A stretch of 16,180 nucleotides of DNA, taken from positions 1-16,180 of the forward strand of contig JASLIG010000046.1 of NCBI GenBank assembly GCA_030152805.1, read 5' to 3'. This DNA is from Solirubrobacterales bacterium. Its GTDB lineage: Bacteria; Actinomycetota; Thermoleophilia; Solirubrobacterales; 70-9. The translations under genes were made by a program, and so were the position numbers. The notes below the pieces were generated by a model. That model saw only the letters and a list, made by a program, of their open reading frames with translations. It was not told where the DNA came from and made no database searches. Shown piece after piece: positions 1 to 7,358 of this stretch. Each line of letters opens with the position of its first letter. Positions within the stretch are counted from its first letter, which is position 1.

Positions 1-663
1 GCCGACCTCGCTGGCGAGGCGCAGGATGAGGAAGGTGCCTACGATCGCCAGGCCGCCGATCATCAGCGGCAAGAGCGAGGCGACGAGGCTGCGGAAGAAG
101 AGGAAGGAGAGCAGGAAGAGCAGGGGGAAGGCGAGCATCTCGGCGGTGCGCAGGTCCACCTCGACCTGCTTGTTGACCTGCTCCTGGGCGACGGCGGCGC
201 CGCCGACGACGACGCCGGGCCTGCCCGAGAGCTGCTCGGCGATGTTGGCGCCCGCTTCCTGCCACTCCTTGTCGTCGAACGTCTTCAGCGAGACGGCGAA
301 GTAGGTAGAGCGGCGGTCGTGGGAGACGAAGACGGGGGAGTGGGTGTCGTAGTAGCCGGTCACCGACTTGACGTCGGGCCGCCTGCGCACGCTGCGCTCG
401 AGCGCCTCGACCCGCTTCCGCGTCGCCGGCGCGGCGACGGGAGCGTCCTTGACCACGACGAGCACGGCCGGGATACGCAGCCCGGCGTCGTGCAGCCGTT
501 CCCTCGATTCGACCGTCTCCGTCGCCGGATCGTCGGCTCCGTAGGGGTCGAGCAGGCTCGCCACACCACCGCCGAGGGCCCCAGCGAGGAGGAAGAAGAG
601 GATCGCGAAGATCCCGATGCGGCGGGCGTTGCCGTCGGCGAATTTGGCTAGGGCGTCGAACAT
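1..663 (-). CDS. MMPL/RND-family exporter, N-terminal part (cut by window edge)
   Basis: This is the first 221 residues of an MMPL-type (RND superfamily) membrane transporter; the frame is open to base 1. Residues about 16-38 form a first transmembrane helix, residues 40-172 a soluble extracytoplasmic loop, and residues 174-217 two closely spaced helices joined by a short FFRSL turn. This order (helix, large loop, paired helices) is the start of an MMPL repeat, and full proteins are usually 700 residues or more. Family members export lipids, glycolipids or drugs using the proton motive force. The ATG at 663-661 overlaps the TGA of padR (TGATG), with a GGGAG ribosome site inside the end of padR, so the two are translationally coupled. 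It is very likely the target of that repressor. The substrate cannot be told from this fragment. Confidence 0.87.
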   Translation of the reverse strand, partial: MFDALAKFADGNARRIGIFAILFFLLAGALGGGVASLLDPYGADDPATETVESRERLHDAGLRIPAVLVVVKDAPVAAPATRKRVEALERSVRRRPDVKSVTGYYDTHSPVFVSHDRRSTYFAVSLKTFDDKEWQEAGANIAEQLSGRPGVVVGGAAVAQEQVNKQVEVDLRTAEMLAFPLLFLLSFLFFRSLVASLLPLMIGGLAIVGTFLILRLASEVG

Positions 664-1220
664 CAGCTGCTCCCTTCGGTCGTGGCGGTTTGGAGGAGGC
701 GCGCCTCCATCCGCTCGCACCAGTCGGCGAACCACTCGTTGAACTCGATCCCCCCCTGCAGCACGATCAGCGGGTAGGGGTCCTCGTTTTGGTCATGCTT
801 CTCCCGCGCCTGCGGCTCGATCTCACGCAGCCGGGCCGCGACGCCGAGCCGGTGCTCGCGCATCCAGCGCAGCGTCTCGGCCGCCTCCTCCGCTGGCAGG
901 ACGCCGGCGAAGAACAGCTTCAGCAGGCCTTCCTCGCGCATCTCGAAGGTCTGCGGCGGGCGGCGCAGCCACTCCATCAGCTCCCGCTCGCCCGCGTCGG
1001 TGATCGCGTAGAGCGTGCGCTTGCGATCGCCACGCGGCGAGTCGACCCCTTCGACCAGACCAGCCTCGGAGAGCCGCTTCAACTCCGGGTAGATCTGCCC
1101 GTAGCTGGCCGCCCAGAAGAAGCGCGTCGTCTCGTCGACCAGAGCCTTGATCTCATAGCCCGAGCGCGGCTCGCGACTGACCATGCCGAGGATGACGTAG
1201 GCGGTGGGGCTCAGCTCCAT
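663..1220 (-). CDS. PadR-family transcriptional regulator
   Basis: 185-aa PadR-type repressor. Residues 1-85 form the PadR winged helix: an N-terminal LSPTAYVILGMV helix, SGYEIK, then a YGQIYPELKRL recognition helix, the RGDRKRTLYAIT wing and the DAGERELMEWL helix. Residues about 90-180 form the helical C-terminal dimerisation region (Vir_act_alpha_C type). PadR proteins typically repress adjacent detoxification or export genes and are released by small ligands. The downstream gene is an MMPL exporter with overlapping stop/start, which fits that role. Its promoter overlaps a perfect palindrome at 1229-1247, suggesting autoregulation. A TATATA hexamer lies 7 nt before the ATG, so the mRNA may be leaderless. 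The ligand is unknown. Confidence 0.92.
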   Translation of the reverse strand: MELSPTAYVILGMVSREPRSGYEIKALVDETTRFFWAASYGQIYPELKRLSEAGLVEGVDSPRGDRKRTLYAITDAGERELMEWLRRPPQTFEMREEGLLKLFFAGVLPAEEAAETLRWMREHRLGVAARLREIEPQAREKHDQNEDPYPLIVLQGGIEFNEWFADWCERMEARLLQTATTEGSS

Positions 1221-1228
1221 CGAGTGTT

Positions 1229-1247
1229 ATATATCGCAACGATATAT
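1229..1247. promoter_or_regulatory. Probable PadR operator: perfect 8-bp inverted repeat
   Basis: ATATATCG (1229-1236), a CAA spacer, then CGATATAT (1240-1247): perfect 8-bp arms in otherwise GC-rich DNA. It ends 9 bp before the padR start codon and overlaps the TATATA -10-like hexamer (1233-1228, minus). Short AT-rich inverted repeats in their own promoter are the usual PadR target. Operator function is inferred from position and symmetry. Confidence 0.75.
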
Positions 1248-1252
1248 CTAGC

Positions 1253-1272
1253 TGCGTGATCTCGATCACGCA
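1253..1272. promoter_or_regulatory. CRP-like palindrome between padR and the protease gene
   Basis: TGCGTGATC (1253-1261), TC, GATCACGCA (1264-1272): perfect 9-bp arms. The core GTGA-N6-TCAC matches the CRP/FNR family site pattern (actinobacterial Crp/GlxR type). It lies upstream of both divergent genes, about 27 bp before the protease -35 box, so it could serve either. A short-loop hairpin is possible, but there is no T tract and no gene ends here, so an operator is the better reading. Confidence 0.5.
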
Positions 1273-1298
1273 GGACGGCGCTGAATACACAAGTTTTC

Positions 1299-1327
1299 TT
1301 GACTTTTCGCCTCTGCTCGGTCAGGCT
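1299..1327 (+). promoter_or_regulatory. Candidate promoter of the S8 protease gene
   Basis: TTGACT (1299-1304) is a near-consensus -35 box. The best hexamer 17 bp later is CAGGCT (1322-1327), a weak -10 that keeps only the conserved A2 and T6. A start near 1335 would give a leader of about 20 nt holding the Shine-Dalgarno sequence. The weak -10 may mean that an activator is needed. Confidence 0.4.
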
Positions 1328-1356
1328 TGTCTGTTCCATCGAGAGGGGAGAGTGCG

Positions 1357-2700
1357 ATGCCTTACCAAAGCGCGAAGCCGGGCCGGAGCGAACGTCGAAC
1401 GGGAGGCACGGCCGCGCTGGCCCCGCTTGCGGCCTTCTTCATCCTCCTCATCGCCTCGGTGGCGCTGGCGGCGGCCCAGCCCCGCGGCGAAGGTGGGCGG
1501 CGCTACATCGTCGCCCTGCGGGACTCGATCGGCGATCCCGGCGCCGTCGGCCGGGCGCAGACCGAGCGCCTCGGCGGCCGCCTCGGATTCGTCTACCGCT
1601 ACGGCCCGATCGGCTACTCGGCGACGCTCACGGACGCCGCGGTGAAGGCGCTGCGGCGGGACCCGCGCGTGCAGAGTGTCACGCCCAGTCACCGCGGTGA
1701 CACCCCACCGGCGCAGACGGCCTCGACGGGCATCAAACGCATCTTCGCCCTCGAAAACAAAGCCCTGCAGATAGACGAAAAAGCCAACTTCACCGTCAAC
1801 GCCGACGTCGCCGTGATCGACGCCGGGATGAAAGCGGAGTCCGACCTCAACGTCTTCAAACGTACGTACTGCAACGACGACGGCAAAGAAACCAAATGCA
1901 AAGACGGGGAAGGGGACGACCTCACAACGGGAACGTTCGCCGGTCACGGCACCGCCGTCGCCGGCGTCCTCGGCGCCAGGGACAACACCGAAGGAGTGGT
2001 GGGCGTCGCCCCCAGCGTGCGGATTTGGTCGGTGAAGATCTTCGACGGGGCCGAACTCTTAGAAACGGAGACAGTCGCCGCGATCAACTACGTGACCGAA
2101 CACGCGAGTGAAATCGAGGTCGCCATCCTCGGCGTCGAGTGCACGCTCCCTTGCTCACGCCCCTCGGTGGCCAAAGCGGTCACGAAAGCGGTTGAAGCCG
2201 GTGTCGTCGTGGTCGTCGCCTCGGGCAACAAGAACGGTGACGCCGGGGAATCGGAGTACGCCAAACACCCGGACGTGATCGCGGTTTCCGGAATGGCCGA
2301 CTACGACGGGGAAGCGAGCTATGCAGGTACCCCCCTGTGGTATCCGAGCTGCAAAACCACGAAACAGGCCGGCGACATAGAACTGCTGAGCGAAGACGAC
2401 AAGTTCCTCAAAAAAAGCAACTACGGCGAAGTCGTCGACATGACGGCCCCGGCGGCCTGCATCGCCACCTTGGCCCCCGGCGGCGGCGTCGTATCCATGA
2501 CCGGTACCTCCTTTTCGGCTCCGGAGGTCGCGGGCGGGGCGGCGATCCTCGCCGCCCAGTCGAACCCGAACAGCAAGAAAGACGTGGAAGCGATCCGCCT
2601 GACCCTCCAGCTTGCGGGCAAATACGAATGGGAAGACACGTCGCCTGACGAACTGCGAGAGCCGCTGCTCGATCTGCGCAACGAAGAAATCTTCTACTAG
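1357..2700 (+). CDS. Secreted subtilisin-like serine protease (peptidase family S8)
   Basis: 447-aa endopeptidase precursor. The ATG at 1357 is chosen because AGAGGGGAG ends 6 nt upstream; an in-frame TTG at 1327 lacks a ribosome site. Residues 19-40 are a hydrophobic signal segment ending in ALAAA; residues about 47-107 resemble an inhibitor I9 propeptide (RYIVALRDS, then a YSATLTD core). The catalytic triad is Asp155 (VIDAG), His197 (GHGTAVAG) and Ser385 (GTSFSAP), with oxyanion Asn291 (ASGN). The Asp motif is DAG instead of the usual D-[ST]-G; the other motifs are canonical, so activity is expected. About seven cysteines in the mature part could form disulfides. No cell-wall anchor or extra domain follows, so it is probably released. 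From about 1735 onward Glu and Lys are mainly GAA and AAA (by hand about 21 GAA to 7 GAG), unlike the flanking genes. Its substrate is unknown. Confidence 0.92.
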   Translation: MPYQSAKPGRSERRTGGTAALAPLAAFFILLIASVALAAAQPRGEGGRRYIVALRDSIGDPGAVGRAQTERLGGRLGFVYRYGPIGYSATLTDAAVKALRRDPRVQSVTPSHRGDTPPAQTASTGIKRIFALENKALQIDEKANFTVNADVAVIDAGMKAESDLNVFKRTYCNDDGKETKCKDGEGDDLTTGTFAGHGTAVAGVLGARDNTEGVVGVAPSVRIWSVKIFDGAELLETETVAAINYVTEHASEIEVAILGVECTLPCSRPSVAKAVTKAVEAGVVVVVASGNKNGDAGESEYAKHPDVIAVSGMADYDGEASYAGTPLWYPSCKTTKQAGDIELLSEDDKFLKKSNYGEVVDMTAPAACIATLAPGGGVVSMTGTSFSAPEVAGGAAILAAQSNPNSKKDVEAIRLTLQLAGKYEWEDTSPDELREPLLDLRNEEIFY

Positions 2701-2728
2701 AGCGCTCCTGCCGCCGGGGTAGCGCCTG

Positions 2729-2734
2729 TAGTCT
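2729..2734 (+). promoter_or_regulatory. -10 box (TAGTCT) for a leaderless start
   Basis: TAGTCT fits TAnnnT and ends exactly 8 nt before the ATG at 2743. No Shine-Dalgarno sequence is present, and the same 8-nt spacing recurs before the next two genes. The 42-bp gap after the protease also holds a weak 5-bp inverted repeat (GCGCT 2702-2706, AGCGC 2721-2725), too weak to call a terminator. Confidence 0.5.
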
Positions 2735-2742
2735 CCCTGGCG

Positions 2743-2979
2743 ATGCCGATCGACCAGAGCAAGATGGGCCAGGTGGTGACGGCCCAGATGGAGGCGCTGG
2801 AAGCCGACTACGGCGAGGACTGCCAGATCGGCGACGTCTGCACGATCGTCGAGGTGGTCGGCCCGCACGGCTCGCACGTGCGGGTGCGGACCAGCGACAT
2901 GCGCCCGCACATGGCGCTCGGCCTGATCCGCATGGCCGAGCACGCGATGATGGGCAACCTCGGCGGCGGCGGCGAGTAG
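2743..2979 (+). CDS. 78-aa protein of unknown function
   Basis: I do not recognise a family. The 78-aa product is soluble and acidic at its start. Residues about 26-50 look like a small beta-rich unit (CQIGDVCTIVEVVG, then SHVRVRT). Residues 51-70 are Met/His-rich and probably helical (RPHMALGLIRMAEHAMM), ending in a Gly-rich tail GGGGE. Two cysteines (Cys27 and Cys33) and clustered Met/His could suggest metal binding, but no known motif is complete. The reading frame is supported by a -10 box 8 nt upstream, GC-rich third positions typical of the neighbours, and position just before lysC on the same strand. It has its own promoter and the next gene has another, so co-transcription with lysC is not required. 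Confidence 0.7.
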   Translation: MPIDQSKMGQVVTAQMEALEADYGEDCQIGDVCTIVEVVGPHGSHVRVRTSDMRPHMALGLIRMAEHAMMGNLGGGGE

Positions 2980-3010
2980 CTTAGTTGCACCCCAGCGTTT
3001 GACGACCGCC

Positions 3011-3016
3011 TATCCT
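3011..3016 (+). promoter_or_regulatory. -10 box (TATCCT) for leaderless lysC
   Basis: TATCCT ends 8 nt before the lysC ATG at 3025, too close for a 5' leader with a ribosome site. The best upstream -35 match is TTGCAC (2985-2990), at a long 20-bp spacing. Transcription would begin at or next to the A of ATG. Confidence 0.55.
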
Positions 3017-3024
3017 CAGCGTCG

Positions 3025-4329
<1,305 letters not shown>

Positions 4330-4339
4330 GCCGCCCGGT

Positions 4340-4353
4340 CATACTCAGCTGAG
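4340..4353 (+). promoter_or_regulatory. Candidate -10 box plus 10-bp palindrome before asd
   Basis: CATACT (4340-4345) ends 8 nt before the asd ATG (4354), the spacing seen before the two preceding genes. The perfect palindrome CTCAGCTGAG (4344-4353) fills the space between this hexamer and the ATG. It may be chance or a binding site over the transcription start. Confidence 0.45.
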
Positions 4354-5394
4354 ATGCCTGGTGACGGCTACAGAGTCGGTGTCTTGGGTGCCACGGGCGC
4401 CGTCGGCTCGACGATCCTCGAGATCCTCGTCGAACGGGATTTCCCCGCTGCCGAGGTGGTTCCGTTCGCCTCGGAGCGCTCGGCCGGGCGCGAGATCGAG
4501 TGGAACGGGTCGAGGCTGGAGTGCAGGCCGCTCAGCGGCGAGACGATCCAGGGACTTGACGTGGTGCTCTCCTCCGCGGGCGGCGCAGTGAGCTCGGAGT
4601 GGGCGCCGAAGCTGGTGGAGGCGGGCGCCGTCGTCGTCGACAACACCAGCTACTGGCGCATGCACGAGGACGTGCCGCTCGTCGTCGCCGGGGTCAATCC
4701 CGACGCCGCCGCGAGCCATAAGGGCATCGTCGCCAACCCCAACTGCACGACGATGGTGATGATGATGGCGCTGGCGCCGATCCAGCGCGCCGTCGGCCTC
4801 GAGCGCCTCGTCGTCTCCACCTACCAGGCGGTTTCCGGCACCGGCCAGCGGGCGATCGAGGAGCTGCTGGCCCAGTCGCGCGCGGCGCTGGCCGGCGAGG
4901 AGGTGCCGGCGCCCAGCATCTACCCGCACCAGATCGCCTTCAACGTGCTGCCCCAGGTAGAGGTTTTCAAGGACGGCGACGACTACACCACCGAGGAGCG
5001 CAAGGTGATGGCGGAGACCCGCAAGATCCTCGGCATCGGCGCCGAGGTGGCGATCTCGGCCACCTGCGCCCGCGTGCCGGTGATCAGCGGCCATTCCGAG
5101 TCGGTCAACGTGCGCACCCGCGAGGACCTCTCGCCGGAGTACTGTCGCGCCCTGCTCGCCGACGCTCCCGGCGTGACCGTCGTCGACGACCCCGCCGCCG
5201 GCGCCTACCCGGTCGCGCTCGACGCCGCCGGCCGCGACGAGGTGCTCGTCGGCCGCATCCGCCGCGACCCCGACCAGGAGCGCACCCTCAACCTCTGGAT
5301 CGCCGGCGACAACCTGCGCAAGGGCGCCGCCACCAACGCGGTCCAAGTGGCAGAGATCCTGATCGAGCGGAACCTGCTCAGAAGCGGCGAATAG
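4354..5394 (+). CDS. asd: Aspartate-semialdehyde dehydrogenase
   Basis: 346-aa enzyme that reduces aspartyl-phosphate to aspartate semialdehyde with NADPH, the second step of the aspartate pathway. The N-terminal dinucleotide fold begins VGVLGATGAVGS (residues 8-19). The catalytic cysteine is Cys131 in NPNCTT, and the catalytic His is His247 in GHSESVNV after TCARVPV. SGTGQRAIEEL and PHQIAFNVLPQV are family motifs of the catalytic domain. Length is normal (330-370). The ATG at 4354 follows lysC by 24 bp; a candidate -10 box in that gap suggests it can also be transcribed on its own. The gene directly after it starts 6 nt beyond the stop codon, so read-through into the antiporter is likely. 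Confidence 0.97.
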   Translation: MPGDGYRVGVLGATGAVGSTILEILVERDFPAAEVVPFASERSAGREIEWNGSRLECRPLSGETIQGLDVVLSSAGGAVSSEWAPKLVEAGAVVVDNTSYWRMHEDVPLVVAGVNPDAAASHKGIVANPNCTTMVMMMALAPIQRAVGLERLVVSTYQAVSGTGQRAIEELLAQSRAALAGEEVPAPSIYPHQIAFNVLPQVEVFKDGDDYTTEERKVMAETRKILGIGAEVAISATCARVPVISGHSESVNVRTREDLSPEYCRALLADAPGVTVVDDPAAGAYPVALDAAGRDEVLVGRIRRDPDQERTLNLWIAGDNLRKGAATNAVQVAEILIERNLLRSGE

Positions 5395-5400
5395 CCCCAA

Positions 5401-6600
5401 ATGGACATCGGCTTCGGCGACGGAGTGCTGATCTTCGGTGGGCTGCTGACCGTCGTCGCTGCGCTCTCGGGCGTGATGCGGGGGACGGTGCTGTCGGCCT
5501 CGGTGCTCTCCGTGGCGCTGGGGGTCCTGCTTGCCGCGGTCGACGTCGTCGACGTCGACCCCCAGTCGGAGTCGATCGTCGAGCTGGTCGAGCTGGCGCT
5601 GATCCTCACCCTCTTCTCCGACGGGATGTTCGTCGAGCGCGAGCTGCTGCGCCGCCACTGGAGCCCGGTGGCGCGGGCGCTGGTGATCGCGATGCCGATC
5701 ACGATGGCGCTGCTCGGCCTGGCGGCGAAGGCCCTCTTTCCCGACCTGAGCTGGGCCGAGGCGCTGCTGCTGGCGGCGGTGCTCTCGCCGACCGACCCGG
5801 TGGTCACCTCGGCGGTGGTCACCTCGCGGATCGTGCCGGCATCGGTGCGCCACACGCTCAACCTCGAGTCCGGCCTCAACGACGGCCTCGCCCTGCCCTT
5901 CGTGCTCTTCTTCCTCGTCCTCGCCGGTCCCGGCGGGGACCCTGGCGGCGAAGCGGCGAAGCTCGCGGGCGAGGCCCTCTTCGGTGCCGCCGTCGGCGTC
6001 GGCCTCGGGACGCTCGGCGGTCGCCTTCACCACCATCTGCCCGGTGGCGGCCTCACCGCCCGCTACGAGGGGATCTACTCGGTTGGCTTCGCCCTGTTCG
6101 CCTTCGGCCTCGCCGACGTGACGATCGGCAACGGGCTGATCGCGGCCTTCGTCTGCGGCATCGCGCTGGCGGCGACCGAGAGGGAGGTGCCGCCGGGGTT
6201 CGCCGAGTTCGCCGAGAACGCCAGCGCGATCCTGCAGGTGCTCACCTTCTTCGTCTTCGGCGCCCTGATCGTCGCCACCGGCTTCCACCACAGCGTGCCG
6301 CCGCTGCTCGTCTTCGTCGTCTTCGCCCTGCTCGTTGCCCGTCCGCTCGCGGTGATGCTCTCCTTCCTCAAAACCGGCATCCCGCGCCCGCAGAAGCTCT
6401 TCATGGCCTGGTTCGGTCCCAAGGGCGTCGCCTCGATGCTCTTCGCCCTCTTCGTGCTCAAGTCGGACGTCGGCGACGCCAACCTGATCTTCGACGTCGC
6501 CGCGATAACGATCGTCACCTCGATCGTCGCCCACGGCCTCACCGACACCGTCGGCGCCCAGTGGCTCGCCCGCCGCGTCGGCCTCGACCGACCAGCCTGA
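5401..6600 (+). CDS. Cation/proton antiporter, CPA1 (NhaP-like) family
   Basis: 399-aa integral membrane protein with about 11-12 hydrophobic helices, matching the Na+/H+ exchanger domain. The key ion-binding motifs are LSPTDPV (Asp132) and NLESGLNDG (Asn160-Asp161), the Asn-Asp pair of electroneutral CPA1 exchangers. It would swap cytoplasmic Na+ or K+ for external H+ in pH and salt homeostasis. There is no C-terminal TrkA/RCK or cyclic-nucleotide domain; the protein ends just after the last helix (VGLDRPA). It starts 6 nt after asd with no promoter or convincing ribosome site in the gap, so it is probably the last gene of an asd transcript. A functional link with amino-acid synthesis is not evident. 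Ion selectivity cannot be read from the sequence. Confidence 0.93.
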   Translation: MDIGFGDGVLIFGGLLTVVAALSGVMRGTVLSASVLSVALGVLLAAVDVVDVDPQSESIVELVELALILTLFSDGMFVERELLRRHWSPVARALVIAMPITMALLGLAAKALFPDLSWAEALLLAAVLSPTDPVVTSAVVTSRIVPASVRHTLNLESGLNDGLALPFVLFFLVLAGPGGDPGGEAAKLAGEALFGAAVGVGLGTLGGRLHHHLPGGGLTARYEGIYSVGFALFAFGLADVTIGNGLIAAFVCGIALAATEREVPPGFAEFAENASAILQVLTFFVFGALIVATGFHHSVPPLLVFVVFALLVARPLAVMLSFLKTGIPRPQKLFMAWFGPKGVASMLFALFVLKSDVGDANLIFDVAAITIVTSIVAHGLTDTVGAQWLARRVGLDRPA

Positions 6601-6619
6601 GCGCACCCACACCACCCGC

Positions 6620-6647
6620 TTGACGGGAATGTTTTGTCTGCTATGCT
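6620..6647 (+). promoter_or_regulatory. Sigma-70-type promoter of the 59-aa membrane protein gene
   Basis: TTGACG (6620-6625), a 16-bp spacer and TATGCT (6642-6647) form the cleanest -35/-10 pair in the window. Only 9 nt separate the -10 box from the ATG at 6657, so the transcript is leaderless or almost so. The promoter lies 20 bp past the antiporter stop codon and points to independent expression of the small gene. Confidence 0.7.
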
Positions 6648-6656
6648 AGGGCATAT

Positions 6657-6836
6657 ATGGAGACCTGGGAGGAAGCCAGAATCAACCGTCTCGAGGACCG
6701 TATTGACCGGCTCGAGCGCAAGGATTGGGAACGCCGAGATTTCATCCTCCGCTGGATCGTGAACGGACTAACCGCGGCCATGGTCGTCCTGTCCATCGCC
6801 GCCATCGTGCTCAGCGCCACGCACCCAGGCCACTGA
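6657..6836 (+). CDS. Small coiled-coil plus single-helix membrane protein (59 aa)
   Basis: The 59-aa product has two parts. Residues 3-28 are a charged amphipathic helix with heptad-spaced hydrophobics (Ile9, Leu12, Ile16, Leu19 within RINRLEDRIDRLERK), suggesting a short coiled coil. Residues about 30-53 (FILRWIVNGL then AAMVVLSIAAIVL) are one membrane helix, followed by a six-residue tail. Basic residues before the helix suggest the N-terminus is cytoplasmic. The strong promoter and codon choice support a real gene. Its stop is 9 bp from the stop of the convergent membrane-protein gene. I do not recognise a family; it resembles small tail-anchored accessory subunits, but no partner is shown. 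It has the same orientation as the antiporter gene upstream. Confidence 0.72.
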   Translation: METWEEARINRLEDRIDRLERKDWERRDFILRWIVNGLTAAMVVLSIAAIVLSATHPGH

Positions 6837-6845
6837 GTTTCCGCC

Positions 6846-7349
6846 CTAGGTTGGTTGCAGGCCTGAGATCCAGCGGGCCGCGAAGCGCAGGCCCAGGAGG
6901 GTGATGATCGGGTAGGTGCCGTCGGCGAGCGACCAGCCCATCACGTAGGCGCCGTTGCCGTGGAAGACGTGGAAGAAGTTGTCCTGGTCCCAGGTGCCGA
7001 AGAGGATCTGCTCGGCGTACTTGACGATCAGGCTGAAGGTGGTGAAGAGGACGATCTGGGTGAGCATCGACTGCCGTGTGCGGACGCCGAGGTAGAGGAA
7101 GGTGAGGCAGACGCCGATCCAGACGAAGGTGTGCAGGAAGTTGGTGACCCAGGGCAGGAAGCTCATCAGGTCGGCCCTGTAGAGGAGGTAGTTGGCGAGG
7201 AACACCGGCGCCGCCCAGGCCAGGCCGATCGCCACGGCCGTGCGCCGCTCCTCCGGCGCGATGCTCGGCTTGATCACCCTGATGATCGTCAGCAGGGCGG
7301 CGTAGAAGACGATGATCGCGAGAACCCGGAGTGGGGTAACGTCGTACAT
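6846..7349 (-). CDS. Multi-pass membrane protein, partner of the GMC oxidoreductase
   Basis: 167-aa protein with about five membrane helices (roughly residues 8-26, 37-57, 71-89, 96-117 and 134-158). No named family is recognised. The part from residue 62 on resembles the repeated membrane module at the N-terminus of the upstream GMC protein: LPWVTN (65-70) matches LPFVAN/LPFVTN, a basic pair (Arg90, Arg92) follows at the same distance (25 residues), and a Trp (Trp139) plus a final helix ending AARW follow at nearly the same spacing. His73, His127 and His130 flank the helices and could be ligands, though that is speculative. It starts 9 nt after the GMC stop, so the two form one operon; a shared membrane complex is inferred. 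FFHVFHGNGAYVMGW is a distinctive segment to use in searches. Confidence 0.82.
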   Translation of the reverse strand: MYDVTPLRVLAIIVFYAALLTIIRVIKPSIAPEERRTAVAIGLAWAAPVFLANYLLYRADLMSFLPWVTNFLHTFVWIGVCLTFLYLGVRTRQSMLTQIVLFTTFSLIVKYAEQILFGTWDQDNFFHVFHGNGAYVMGWSLADGTYPIITLLGLRFAARWISGLQPT

Positions 7350-7358
7350 CGATCGTGC

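Noticed and set aside
2702..2725. Terminator after the protease gene
   Set aside because: Only a 5-bp stem with a 14-nt loop and no T tract; too weak to call.
4345..6615. 756-residue open frame on the minus strand opposite asd and the antiporter
   Set aside because: It is low-complexity (Arg/Asp/Glu/His-rich) and lies antisense to two clear enzymes; long antisense frames are expected in high-GC DNA where stops are rare.
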